Origin: Lachnotalea sp041821265
GTDB taxonomy: Bacteria > Bacillota > Clostridia > Lachnospirales > Lachnospiraceae
Length of the DNA stretch: 64,000 bases
Assembly: GCA_041821265.1 (NCBI GenBank)
Contig: JBGUEQ010000018.1
Coordinates: 15,313-79,312, forward strand
Reading direction: 5' to 3'
Shown here piece by piece: positions 7,874 to 17,288 of this stretch. The notes beneath the pieces were generated by a model, which made no database searches, was not told the DNA's origin, and saw only the letters and a program-made list of their open reading frames with translations. The first letter of the stretch is position 1. Each line of letters opens with the position of its first letter. Position numbers and translations under genes: made by a program.

Positions 7874-9271
7874 ATGTGGATTGCAATCGAAAAAGATACC
7901 AAATTATCTCTTACTCGCCAAATTTATATTGAAATCAGAAAAATGATTATAGAAGGCACTCTGACCTCTGGGCAAAAACTTCCCTCTACACGTCAGCTTT
8001 CCAAAGAATTAGGTATATCTAGGAACACAGCTCTTGAAGTATATAACCAAATGATTGCCGAGGGTTATTTAGAGGCTCGTCAGGGTTCGGGAACGATTGT
8101 ATCAAGTGGCCTTCAAGAGCTTAAAATCCCCATTAGCGAACTATGCAACAGCAAGAAAGAATCAAGTTCCAATAATGACACGAATATAATCGATTTTTGC
8201 TCTGGCATACCTGCATTAGAACTATTCCCACGAAAAGACTGGACTAAACTCTACACGCAAGTATGCAATAACCTACCCAATGAAGCTTACGGATATTGTG
8301 ATCCATGTGGTGTATGGGAACTTCGAGAAGCAATTGCACAATATTTGTTGCGTTCACGCGGAATATCTTGTGACCCCAGACGTATTATGATTACATCGGG
8401 TTCAACGCAAGGATTATCCTTAATTTCTACTCTTTTGCAAAAGCAAAATAAAAAGGTTCTTGTAGAAAATCCATCACACCCTGGATTACTTAAAGTGATA
8501 GCTTCTACTGGCTGTGTTATCGAAACAATCCCTGCTGATAATCAAGGCTTAGACACGAATCTTCTAAGCTCTACTCGTGATGTTTCTTTTGTCTACACCA
8601 CACCCTCACATCAGTACCCTTTAGGCAGTATATTGTCCATACAGCGGCGATTATCTTTAGTGAATTTTGCGAGCGAAAACAATTGTTATATCATAGAGGA
8701 TGACTATGATAGTGAGTTTCGTTATGAAGGACAACCTATTAGTTCTCTTTACGAACTAAATCCAAAGCACGTTATTTATATTGGCTCCTTTAGTAAAATT
8801 TTATCACCTGCAATTCGATTAGGATTTATTCTTTTGCCTGAAAAATTATTACTTGATTACAAGACTCTGAAAAACTATACTGATGTACACACGGAGGCTC
8901 TGACTCAATACGCACTTGCTTCCTTTATTCGTACCGGACAGTTGGAAAAACATATCTGGAAAATGAAAAAACATTACAGTCGAAACCGAACTCATATGCT
9001 CGCTGAATTATCAAAACAATTTCCTGATGGTTTTGAGATACTCGGGCATGCAACTGGACTGCATATGGTAGTTCATTTCCACAATGTCACCTTTACCACG
9101 CAATTAGTAGAAGAACTTGCTAATCAAGATGTTCTCATTTATCCAATTGAACATTATTTGGTTGGAACAAAACAAGATCATGGTAACGAAATTTTAATGG
9201 GATACTCTCATTTGTCTTTTCCAAACATAACAAAAGGTATTCAAATTCTTCGCAATGTAATTGGAACTTAA
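7874..9271 (+). CDS. MocR-type regulator (GntR HTH fused to PLP aminotransferase domain)
   Basis: A 465-aa fusion. Residues 1-75 form a GntR winged helix-turn-helix (LTSGQKLPSTRQLSKELGIS). Residues 110-465 form a fold-type I aminotransferase domain: TSGSTQGLSL, EDDYDSEFRY for the PLP ring Asp, and the PLP Lys in GSFSKILSPAIRLGF. RBS GAGG. MocR proteins use PLP or amine substrates as effectors and usually repress or activate a divergent gene, here the B3/4-domain protein. It is PdxR-like in layout, but no pdxST genes are nearby. Confidence 0.9.
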   Translation: MWIAIEKDTKLSLTRQIYIEIRKMIIEGTLTSGQKLPSTRQLSKELGISRNTALEVYNQMIAEGYLEARQGSGTIVSSGLQELKIPISELCNSKKESSSNNDTNIIDFCSGIPALELFPRKDWTKLYTQVCNNLPNEAYGYCDPCGVWELREAIAQYLLRSRGISCDPRRIMITSGSTQGLSLISTLLQKQNKKVLVENPSHPGLLKVIASTGCVIETIPADNQGLDTNLLSSTRDVSFVYTTPSHQYPLGSILSIQRRLSLVNFASENNCYIIEDDYDSEFRYEGQPISSLYELNPKHVIYIGSFSKILSPAIRLGFILLPEKLLLDYKTLKNYTDVHTEALTQYALASFIRTGQLEKHIWKMKKHYSRNRTHMLAELSKQFPDGFEILGHATGLHMVVHFHNVTFTTQLVEELANQDVLIYPIEHYLVGTKQDHGNEILMGYSHLSFPNITKGIQILRNVIGT

Positions 9272-9325
9272 AATAACTGACATTTAATATAACTGATATC
9301 CTTCATAAAATGGAATTGGAAATGG

Positions 9326-9357
9326 AAACAGCACCAGTTTTCAACTGATGCTGTTTC
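9326..9357 (+). terminator. Bidirectional terminator between MocR and TrmB genes
   Basis: The stem AAACAGCACCAGTT/AACTGATGCTGTTT has one mismatch and a short loop. T-rich sequence follows on the plus strand and A-rich sequence flanks the other side. It sits between convergent genes. Confidence 0.7.
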
Positions 9358-9418
9358 TGTTTAACTATTAATTTGAAATTAATATAGCATTTTCTATTTT
9401 AGTTCATTCTTCATTATT

Positions 9419-10114
9419 TCACTTATTCTTATCATTCTCAATTAACTCAATTTCGTTTTTCAACATCTCTTTAAATACATCAATCAAATTCTTATTCTGT
9501 GAATACAAACAAGTTGCCTCGCCTGCACTGGTTAATTGTCCTGTCAATACTTTCTGTGAATCACAAATCAATCGAATCTGGCAATCTATCTTTTCCTTCA
9601 CATATATGATTGCACCTTCTAATACAAACGGTTTATCCACAATAATTACTATTTTAATGCCTTTATCCACAAGATTTCTCAATTCATCCACATATTGATT
9701 CAGAATTTCCACACTTACAGCCACATAGATTCTATATTCTGTCTCTAAGAACATATTTCGAAGCTTGTCTAATATATTTTTAGTTCCACGAATCGTAATA
9801 TATCCTTGGGTTTCTTCTCTTCTAGCTGGAAGAGTTTTAATAATTTCTTCTCTTGTTTCTTGAAGGCTATGAATGTAATTATTACTAAATTCTTCAAAGC
9901 TAACTGGTGTATACTTGGTTACGCTTTCCTCAAGAATATAAGCTACACCCTTTTCTACCAATCCCGCTAATGCTGTATATACGTTAGAACGTGAAATTCC
10001 TGTAAGTTTGGCTACTTCATATCCTGTCAGTTCACCATCGGAATGCAACGTCATATATATGATTGCTTCTTGCCTTGTGAGTCCGTATTTCATTAATTGT
10101 TCAACTAATTCCAT
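9419..10114 (-). CDS. TrmB-family transcriptional regulator
   Basis: A 231-aa protein. The N-terminal TrmB winged HTH (residues 1-75) reads LMKYGLTRQEAIIYMTLHSD, then YEVAKLTGISRSNVYTALAG. A coiled linker and a C-terminal ligand-binding domain (about residues 100-225) follow. TrmB proteins usually sense sugars or small metabolites. It starts 40 bases after the lysA stop codon and is probably co-transcribed with it, so it may answer to an amino-acid or cell-wall-precursor signal rather than a sugar. That link is inference from position. Confidence 0.85.
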   Translation of the reverse strand: MELVEQLMKYGLTRQEAIIYMTLHSDGELTGYEVAKLTGISRSNVYTALAGLVEKGVAYILEESVTKYTPVSFEEFSNNYIHSLQETREEIIKTLPARREETQGYITIRGTKNILDKLRNMFLETEYRIYVAVSVEILNQYVDELRNLVDKGIKIVIIVDKPFVLEGAIIYVKEKIDCQIRLICDSQKVLTGQLTSAGEATCLYSQNKNLIDVFKEMLKNEIELIENDKNK

Positions 10115-10154
10115 GTAGTAAACACCTTCCCCAATCAGAAATTACAACTATTTC

Positions 10155-11411
10155 CTATTTCTCAAATTCGCTAAAGTCTAAAGTGGCAAAGTAATCCTCT
10201 GGTGTTTCAGCTCGTCTAATTTCTTTTGTTGATCCATCTTCTTTTAATAAAATTTCTGCTGAACGAAGTTTTCCATTATAGTTATAACCCATGGAAGAAC
10301 CATGCGCACCTGTATCATGAAGAACTAGGTAATCTCCTATCTTTATCTCAGGAAGCATTCTGTCGATTGCAAATTTATCATTGTTTTCACATAAGCCACC
10401 TGTTATATCATACATATGATCGCATGGCTGATTTTCTTTTCCCATTACGGTAATGTGATGATAAGAACCATACATCGCTGGTCTCATCAGATTGGCTGCA
10501 CATGCATCTAACCCAATGTATTCTTTATGAATATGTTTTTCGTGAATTGCTTTCGTTACCAGACAACCATAAGGTCCCATTACATAGCGTCCAAGCTCTG
10601 TGAAAATTGATACATCTCCCATTCCAGCTGGTACTAATATTTCTTCAAATGCTTTTCTAACGCCTTCACCAATTACCATAATATCATTTGCTCTTTGATC
10701 TGGCTTATAAGGAATACCTACTCCACCTGATAGATTTATAAATGCAATGTGGACTCCTGTTTCTTCTTTTAATTCAACTGCAGTCTGAAATAGAATTTTC
10801 GCAAGTTTTGGATAATAATCATCGGTAACCGTGTTGCTCGCTAAGAAGGAATGAATTCCAAAATGTTTTACACCTTTATCTTTTAATTTCAAGAATGCAT
10901 CTGTCATCTGTAGTCTTGTCAATCCGTATTTCGCATCCTTAGGTGAATCCATAATCTGATTATGAATACTGAAATCTCCACCCGGATTAAAACGGCAGCT
11001 CATGGTTTCTGTAAATGGTGCTATTTTTTCATAGAAATCTATATGTGTAATATCATCAAAGTTAATAATTGCTCCTAGCTTAGCTGCTAACGCAAAATCT
11101 TCTGCGGGTGTAACGTTAGAAGAGAACATAATGTCATCTCCAACTACGCCTACCTTTTCTGATAATAAAAGTTCTGTATAAGAAGAACAGTCTGCTCCAA
11201 CTCCCTCTTCTTGTAATATTTTCATCAAATATGGATTAGGAGTTGCTTTTACTGCAAAATATTCTTTATATCCTTTATTCCAAGAAAATGCTTTTTGAAG
11301 TTTTCTTACATTTTCTCTAATTCCTTTTTCATCATATAAATGAAATGGTGTTGGGTATTTCTGCGTCATATCTTTTACTTGTTCCAAAGTTATAAATGGT
11401 TTCTTTTCCAT
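10155..11411 (-). CDS. lysA: Diaminopimelate decarboxylase
   Basis: A 418-aa fold-type III PLP enzyme that decarboxylates meso-diaminopimelate to L-lysine. The PLP Lys is Lys55 in YFAVKATPNP. Further landmarks are GVGADCSSYTELLL, the RFNPGG stretch, GIHSFLASN, LSGGVGIPY, ELGRYVMGPYG for the phosphate-binding region and, late, the Cys-containing GLCENNDKF. Length is close to the LysA norm. The upstream 220 bases contain nothing I recognise as a lysine riboswitch. The TrmB regulator gene follows closely. Confidence 0.88.
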   Translation of the reverse strand: MEKKPFITLEQVKDMTQKYPTPFHLYDEKGIRENVRKLQKAFSWNKGYKEYFAVKATPNPYLMKILQEEGVGADCSSYTELLLSEKVGVVGDDIMFSSNVTPAEDFALAAKLGAIINFDDITHIDFYEKIAPFTETMSCRFNPGGDFSIHNQIMDSPKDAKYGLTRLQMTDAFLKLKDKGVKHFGIHSFLASNTVTDDYYPKLAKILFQTAVELKEETGVHIAFINLSGGVGIPYKPDQRANDIMVIGEGVRKAFEEILVPAGMGDVSIFTELGRYVMGPYGCLVTKAIHEKHIHKEYIGLDACAANLMRPAMYGSYHHITVMGKENQPCDHMYDITGGLCENNDKFAIDRMLPEIKIGDYLVLHDTGAHGSSMGYNYNGKLRSAEILLKEDGSTKEIRRAETPEDYFATLDFSEFEK

Positions 11412-11633
11412 AATAGTGTGTACCTAGCCTTTCTTACTTTTCCTGTCGTTATTGAGTAATACTATTTAGGAACACTATATTAGATTTTCACTCATTTGTC
11501 AAGGCTATTCCTGTAAATTCCCTTATTTAATCGTAGTAAAATTACTTCCTTTTTTTCCCTGATAGCATAAATTTAGATGTCTTTTAGCTTATTTTATTTT
11601 TTCGTTTATTTTTCTTCTCGTATTACATAACAT

Positions 11634-11909
11634 TTATAGTAACATTCCAATGATTATTGTATTTATAACCAAAAACACACAAAAGCAGATCATAATTACT
11701 TTTATTGCAATGCTTTTGCTTTTTATTCTATCTAGTAATCCTACTCGTTTTGGTGGTAGCATACCTGATTTCATATTTTCAAATTGCTTTTTACAATTTG
11801 GACATTCTTTCAAATGCTTCGCAATCAAATTTTTTGAATCCTTGGACACTAATTCTCTTATATAATTTAACATCAATCGGTTTACCAATTCACATGATAG
11901 TTTATTCAT
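11634..11909 (-). CDS. Zinc-finger (zf-HC2-like) membrane protein
   Basis: A 91-aa protein. Residues 30-41 read AKHLKECPNCKK, the His-x3-Cys-x2-Cys pattern of anti-sigma zinc fingers (His32, Cys36, Cys39). The C-terminal 25 residues form one membrane helix ending at the C-terminus. The layout matches small zf-HC2 proteins that act as anti-sigma factors, but no sigma factor gene is adjacent, so its partner is unknown. RBS AAAGTGGGG upstream of ATG. Confidence 0.7.
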   Translation of the reverse strand: MNKLSCELVNRLMLNYIRELVSKDSKNLIAKHLKECPNCKKQFENMKSGMLPPKRVGLLDRIKSKSIAIKVIMICFCVFLVINTIIIGMLL

Positions 11910-12070
11910 TACAACCCCACTTTACATTTGCGCATATATTTTTTTAATATTGGCTCTGATTGTATTTTTAAAAAAGCATCTTATATTAATTTAAACGCAA
12001 AAAATACATACTATGTTTTGCCCTCTCTATTACAAAATAGCAAAAAACGGTATGTATTTCTAGTATAAGT

Positions 12071-12148
12071 CCTTAAACGGTCACTTAAACCCTTAAACGG
12101 TCAATTTTATCTGTTTTATTCTTTTAAAATCTGTTTTATTTTTTTAAA
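12071..12148. repeat. Two neighbouring 20-bp-period direct repeats
   Basis: CCTTAAACGGTCA occurs at 12071-12083 and again at 12091-12103, a 20-base spacing. It is followed by two 20-base units starting ATCTGTTTTATT (12109-12128 and 12129-12148, one difference). Both repeats share a two-turn period, which suits a DNA-binding protein or replication slippage. The rest of the 275-base gap holds nothing recognisable. Confidence 0.6.
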
Positions 12149-12184
12149 TATTTTTAAACTCACTCAATAATAGTTACATTTTAT

Positions 12185-12745
12185 TTATTTATCATTTGAA
12201 AACTTTTGGCTCTTCATCGTTGGATAAACATCTGGATAATATACATGTTGATATATATTTGAAGTATATTTACTCCAATTCCCTTCTTGTTCGCGTCCAA
12301 TTTCTTTTAAATAATTTTCTATCTCTTGATCGTATGACTCAATGGCTTCTTCTAAACCTTCTTTATGATACTTTTCTATATGTTTGTATGTATTAAATGG
12401 AAGTCTTGGTTTTTGTTTTGAGTTATCTTTTGGATATCCTAACGCTAAACCAACTGCTGGGAACGTATATTCCGGTAGGTCAAGCAACTGAATCATTTGT
12501 GCTGGATTTTTGCGAACTCCTCCGATTGGTACAATTCCAAGTCCAAGTGATTCTGCTGAAATAATAGCGGCGCCCATTGCTAATCCTGCGTCAAACGTAC
12601 CTGCCATTGTTCCCTCTACGCTTTCATGAATCTTTTGTTGTAAATTATTTTTCTTTGCCGCCAAATCTGTTTTATAAAAATCAATCACAAATACAAGAAA
12701 TACCGGTGCCGCTTCAATCCACAACTGTCCACCCGTCAACTCCAA
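12185..12745 (-). pseudogene. Nitroreductase (NfsA/FRP type), N-terminal third missing
   Basis: The 186-aa frame begins at TTG (12745) with AAAGGAG before it and aligns with NADPH-flavin nitroreductases only from about residue 65. APVFLVFVIDF, GLAMGAAIISAESLGLGIVPIGGVR, FPAVGLALGYP and the KPRLP motif are present. The first block with the RSIRxF motif and its FMN-phosphate contacts is absent, since the MBL gene ends only 37 bases upstream. FRP-type enzymes are usually about 245-250 aa. I read this as a deletion that removed the 5' part. The frame is otherwise intact, so it is either recent decay or a remnant still translated. Confidence 0.7.
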
Positions 12746-12782
12746 TGTTTCTCCTTTTGACTTACAATTTTTCTATTTTGAA

Positions 12783-13532
12783 CTAAAGTTTCATAATCTG
12801 CTTTTGTGCTAATGATGTCAAAGCCTCTGGTGTATGTGTCGATAGATAAACGGTATCATTTTCTTTTACAAACTCACGAACATTGGCTAATGTTTCTTTG
12901 GCTAATTCAATATCTTCAAATACAACCGACAATTCACTTTGTCTTAACGCCTCATCTGTATAGGTAACATCTCCTTGAATCATGTAGTATAAGCCATCAG
13001 ATTCAATCACTGCAATTGAATTTCCTTTGGTATGTCCATATGCAGGTAACATTACAATGTCGTCTGTAATTTTTTCGCTTTCTTTGAAATTCTTATAGGC
13101 TCCGTCTTTGAAGCTTACTGGAACAATATTTTCTCCTTGTAATTTCATTGCTTGTGCTTCTATTTCTGAAATATATACTTTTGCCTTTGGAAATAATTTT
13201 AGTTCTCCCGTATGATCTGGGTGTTTATGTGTCACGATAATTTTATTTACATCCTCTGGCTTATATCCTGTCTTTTGAAATGCAGTTAAGAAATCATTTA
13301 CTTTCTCACCCACATACAATTTTTGATTTGGCTCTTTCTTAAAATCAGTTGTTTCAACTGGAAGACCTGTATCTACTAAAATCACTTCTTTTCCTGTATC
13401 AATTAAATAATTTTGAAGGCTCGATGGATATGTCTTATCCTCATTAATCTTTTCTTGTGCTCTTGATCCACCAAATGCAAATGATTCTTGCATTTCTCCA
13501 TTTTTGTAAAATTCCAATGCGATTATCTTCAT
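12783..13532 (-). CDS. Metallo-beta-lactamase-fold hydrolase
   Basis: A 249-aa MBL-fold protein. The metal-binding motif THKHPDHTGE (His102, His104, Asp106, His107) is followed by GHTKGNSIAV for the third His and by QGDVTYTDEA for the bridging Asp. It resembles N-acyl-homoserine lactonases and related two-metal hydrolases, but the substrate cannot be told. The start is ATG after AGGTG. The truncated nitroreductase lies directly downstream. Confidence 0.82.
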   Translation of the reverse strand: MKIIALEFYKNGEMQESFAFGGSRAQEKINEDKTYPSSLQNYLIDTGKEVILVDTGLPVETTDFKKEPNQKLYVGEKVNDFLTAFQKTGYKPEDVNKIIVTHKHPDHTGELKLFPKAKVYISEIEAQAMKLQGENIVPVSFKDGAYKNFKESEKITDDIVMLPAYGHTKGNSIAVIESDGLYYMIQGDVTYTDEALRQSELSVVFEDIELAKETLANVREFVKENDTVYLSTHTPEALTSLAQKQIMKL

Positions 13533-13639
13533 ATTTCTACACCTAAATATTGTAGTTCTCTACAATACTGCCACTTTTAAGTAATTACTTTTTGTGTGAC
13601 TTCCTTTCTTTTTCGTTTTCATTTCAAATTATGTGTTTT

Positions 13640-13699
13640 GCAATTAAATTGCATTTAATCTTTTATTTAAATCAATTGTACTCAATTTAATTGCATTTG
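13640..13699. promoter_or_regulatory. Paired AATTGCATTT boxes upstream of the MBL gene (possible operator)
   Basis: GCAATTAAATTGC (13640-13652) and its near-exact inverse CAATTTAATTGC (13683-13694) lie 43 bases apart. Each continues into ATTGCATTT, so they also read as direct repeats. They sit 110-170 bases upstream of the MBL start codon. No regulator gene is adjacent. Confidence 0.4.
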
Positions 13700-13860
13700 T
13701 CAATAGCTAGTTAAAATATATTTTTGGGTTGTATCTAAAAATAAAGTGCCTACTTTTTTAGGCCCTCTTGGTTCAAGTAACAATAAATTTTTTGCCCATA
13801 AATCATGCCTTTTGCACGAAGTTTCTTCCCTATTATATGAAAACTGATTACATTAAAAAC

Positions 13861-13895
13861 ACCCCAATTTTAGCTTGTTAGGCTACCATTGGGGT
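13861..13895 (-). terminator. Terminator of the MFS transporter gene
   Basis: The stem ACCCCAAT/ATTGGGGT has an inner TAGC/GCTA pairing. On the minus strand it is followed by GTTTTTAAT. It sits 44 bases past the stop codon of the MFS gene. Confidence 0.75.
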
Positions 13896-13938
13896 ATTGC
13901 TCAATTTTTCAATTTGGCTAATCTTATCAAGCCATATT

Positions 13939-15225
13939 TTATTCTTGTAATTTCCTTATATCTTTATTGGCATACCAACCTAGACTTGTAATAAATCCCA
14001 AGATTCCAGTACATAAAAACATAACTGCCATCCCGCTTCCTGCACCAACCCCTACTATTTTTTGCAAATATGAAACTAAGAAATGATTAGACCTCATAAA
14101 AGGTTCAAACACATAGTCTGCCAAAAACCCACCTAATAGAATACCAAACGGTATGGTCCCATACTGAATTGCATTTTTTACCGCAAACACACGTCCTTGC
14201 ATTTCTTTTGGAATTACTTGATACATAATAACACTTTGTCCAGCTCCGATAAAAGGAATGGGAACGCTCGCCGCAAGTGCTGCAATACACCAGACTAAGG
14301 TATTTTGTCCCAAGCCCATTAATAAATCTCCAAACAAAAAAGAAAATGCTGCCGAAAAATAGATTAATTTCAAATTATTGTTTGTAATTTTCTTAAACGA
14401 TACAATAATTCCTCCTGCTATTCCGCCTAGACCTAATACTCCGCTCACAATTCCTAGTACCTGGTCACTACCACCACTTCGAGCTAAAATCATTGGACAT
14501 AAAATATTCTCATAGGTCAAACGTGAGAAAAAATTCAAGAATGCCATACTTATTAGAATATACCAGATTCCTTTATAATGATAAAGAAATGACATACCTT
14601 CTTTACAACCTTGAAATATATTATGCTTCTTGTCACTAGCCTTGGTTAATTCTTCCGGTATTGAAATAAACTTCATCAATAAAAGAAACGCAATTGCAAA
14701 TGTGATTAAATCTATTAATATGATACCTTGCAGCCCTAAAAACGAATAAATAAATGCAGCTAGCATTGGGGTAACTACAGTAAGTAACGAACTTGAAAAA
14801 GAATTCATTCCGCTAGCCTGAGCGTATCTTTCCTCTGGCACCATAATTCCAACAGCAACAGCCTCTGCTGGTGATTGAAACGAATTTGTAAATCCAATCA
14901 CTCCATTTATAAGGTAAATGTGCCATATCTCCAGTTGATTTACCAAAACTAGTAATAAAACAACCATTGAACCTATAGCTGCAATAAAATCAGCTACTAA
15001 CATAATTTTCTTTTTATTATGCTTATCAATAAAATCTCCAGCAAAAACACTAAATATAATGTATGGTGCATATGCAAAAAATGTCATAAGTGACACCCTC
15101 ATTGCGGAATTAGTCTCTTTATATGTCCATAAAATTAACGCAAAACTTGTCATAGAGCTTCCTAATTGCGATACGGATTGGCTAATCCAAAAAAATATAT
15201 ATTTCTTAAAATTCTTATCTTTCAT
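13939..15225 (-). CDS. MFS exporter (macrolide-efflux-like)
   Basis: A 428-aa protein with about 12 membrane segments, of the MFS_3/MefA-like class. It begins KYIFFWISQSVSQLGSSMTSFAL, has the loop 2-3 motif GDFIDKHNKKK and the mid-protein INGVIGFTNSFQSPAEAVAV segment typical of drug exporters. RBS AAAGGAG. The substrate is unknown; macrolide or other amphiphile export is the family's usual role. It is a single gene with its own terminator. Confidence 0.82.
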   Translation of the reverse strand: MKDKNFKKYIFFWISQSVSQLGSSMTSFALILWTYKETNSAMRVSLMTFFAYAPYIIFSVFAGDFIDKHNKKKIMLVADFIAAIGSMVVLLLVLVNQLEIWHIYLINGVIGFTNSFQSPAEAVAVGIMVPEERYAQASGMNSFSSSLLTVVTPMLAAFIYSFLGLQGIILIDLITFAIAFLLLMKFISIPEELTKASDKKHNIFQGCKEGMSFLYHYKGIWYILISMAFLNFFSRLTYENILCPMILARSGGSDQVLGIVSGVLGLGGIAGGIIVSFKKITNNNLKLIYFSAAFSFLFGDLLMGLGQNTLVWCIAALAASVPIPFIGAGQSVIMYQVIPKEMQGRVFAVKNAIQYGTIPFGILLGGFLADYVFEPFMRSNHFLVSYLQKIVGVGAGSGMAVMFLCTGILGFITSLGWYANKDIRKLQE

Positions 15226-15540
15226 CGGTTTTCTCCTTTAAGTTATATCTAAACTTAAAGTGCAAAATCCAATCTGGACAATACGAAATGTTACTTACTC
15301 TGTACAGGCATCATCCAATCCTTAGACCTTGCACAGAGAAATACATCTAAATCAATTACTAAATGACATAACATTTGTGTTACCTACTTTCTACTATTGA
15401 AATTAGTTGAATTTTATTCTCAATGGTTTATTCAACCACACTGATTAAATTGATTATATTACTCCAATTATACCATTTTCCATGATATTAGCCAATAGAA
15501 TCAAACTGATATAATTTTTTTGTTGAATACCTCCCTACAC
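15226..15540. other. Intergenic region, no gene seen
   Basis: 315 bases between the MFS start and the YolD stop. The only structure noted is an imperfect inverted repeat CTCTGTACAGG..CCTTGCACAGAG near 15299-15345. No RNA gene is recognised. Confidence 0.3.
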
Positions 15541-15813
15541 CTACGCCAACATCCACTTATGCGACGGAATATAATAACGAATTTTAATTTCCCTCATACA
15601 GTCTTCTATCCTTATATTACACACAAATAATATCGCATGAATTCCTGCGTATTTCTCGTCCTTTATACTACTAATACTTTCAATTTTATACGTGTGTAAT
15701 TGATGCTCTTCGTCTTCTAACCGAATATACATGGGCTTAATTTCGCCTAGCGGATTAAAGGTTGCATTGGCGTCGATTGAGATAAAACGCTTTGCCTCAT
15801 ATTGATTACTCAT
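15541..15813 (-). CDS. YolD-like family protein
   Basis: A 90-aa protein. The start is the ATG at 15813 with GAGGAAG 6 bases upstream. It overlaps the polymerase stop by 8 bases in ATGAGTAA, a translational-coupling arrangement. The core QYEAKRFISIDANATFNPLGEI and the C-terminal KIRYYIPSHKWM match the YolD-like family, whose members usually lie directly after Y-family polymerase genes in Firmicutes and are thought to work with them. An in-frame longer start exists at 15864 but lacks a proper RBS. Confidence 0.8.
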   Translation of the reverse strand: MSNQYEAKRFISIDANATFNPLGEIKPMYIRLEDEEHQLHTYKIESISSIKDEKYAGIHAILFVCNIRIEDCMREIKIRYYIPSHKWMLA

Positions 15814-17044
15814 ATAAAACTTCCTCGCCTTTCGCTTTTGATTTTTCTTTACTAATTCCACCATTCAAAGGACGTATTCTCGCATTAATATACGCGGCGC
15901 GAAAAACCGCTTCTTCCCCATAGCGTCCTCGTATCTTATCGATTGCCTCGTCAAGTCTTTCGTACTTTTCATAATCCTGCATTTGAAATAAATCTAATTG
16001 TCGCTCAGAATTGGAATCAACTACTCTGCTTGTATGGACACCTAATTGCCTGATTGGTGTATAGCCATCCCATAATTCATCAAATGCTCGCCGCACCGCC
16101 TCAAATACTTCATTTGTTATATTCGTAGCCGTAAATAAAGTCAATTGATGCCTGGAACTTCCCAATGCAAAATCCTTAATGGACACTGCAATAACAGAAA
16201 CCTTAACATTATCTTTCCGGAGTCTCATGCAGACGGTTTCACATAAGGATAACAAAACCATATTTGCTGTAGATGCATCGCACACATCGAACGGTACTGT
16301 CATACTGTTTCCATAACCTTTATTGGCTGGTGCCATGCTGTCAACGATTGAAACATCAATTCCATTTGCAAAACACCATAAAATTTCTCCATGTTTCTTG
16401 AGATGTCGCTTTAAGATATCTATGTCTGTATTGGCCAATCCGCCTATTGTATTAATTCCTAGTGTCTTTAATTTCTTTTCTGTTGCTCTTCCGCAAAAAA
16501 ATAGTTCTCCCACTGGTAAACCCCACATTTTTCGTTTCATTTCATTGGGAAATAATGTGTGTACTCTATCTGGCTTCTTAAAATCCGAAGCCATCTTAGC
16601 TAATAGTTTATTATTTGATATTCCTATATTTACGGTAAAGCCAAGTTCCATATGAATTTTATCCTTAATAAGATTCGCAGCCACAACCGGTGTTCCCCAT
16701 AGCGCTGCCGTCCCTGTCATATCCATGTATGCTTCATCTATACTGTATTGTTCTACTTCTGGTGAATATTTCCTTAGCATCTCGATCAATGCCTTTGATG
16801 AGGCTTCATATAAATCATAGTGTGGTTGTGCCAATACTAAATTAGGGCATTTCTTTAATGCCTCACTAATTGTTTCGGCTGTCTTGATATTATATTGTTT
16901 GGCTGGAGTAGATTTCGCTAGAATAATACCGTGCCGTTTCTTGATATCTCCACAAATCGCAGAGGGTATCTCTCTTAGATCTAATTTTTCTCCTAAACAC
17001 TCAACTCGATACACTGCCTCCCAACTCATTATCTGGACTTGCAA
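15806..17044 (-). pseudogene. Y-family DNA polymerase (ImpB/MucB/SamB, UvrX-like) lacking the first catalytic segment
   Basis: From residue 6 (MSWEAVYRVE) the 412-aa frame aligns with the YolD-linked Y-family polymerases. Present are RHGIILAKSTPAKQYN, the palm motif YSIDEAYMDMTG (Asp103, Glu104) and NIGISNNKLLAKMASDFKKP. The expected N-terminus, a strand with D-x-N-x-x-[YF]-x-S-W carrying the first metal-binding Asp, is not encoded. The frame begins with TTG at 17044, has no RBS, and the upstream bases in all frames give only degenerate matches. Without that Asp a polymerase should be inactive. A 5' deletion or substitution is likely. The downstream YolD remains intact. Confidence 0.65.
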
Positions 17045-17288
17045 TATTTAATGTGTTTATATTACTAGCTTTTAACTACGTTCATATGTGAATGATGTTA
17101 ACTTTATGATAGTTTATGAAACATAATTTCATAAGGTAAAAACACGTAATTGCATTTTTGTTTTTTTATAATTATAAAATTTGCTGTCAAAATTAATAAT
17201 ATCCTATATTTTTATGATATAAAAATGCGACGAAATTGTAATGATTATTTAGTAGACAAGCTTTATAATATATGTAGAGGAGAGAAAA

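Noticed and set aside
11412..11633. Lysine riboswitch before lysA
   Set aside because: The region has none of the conserved helices or sequence blocks that I know for the lysine riboswitch.
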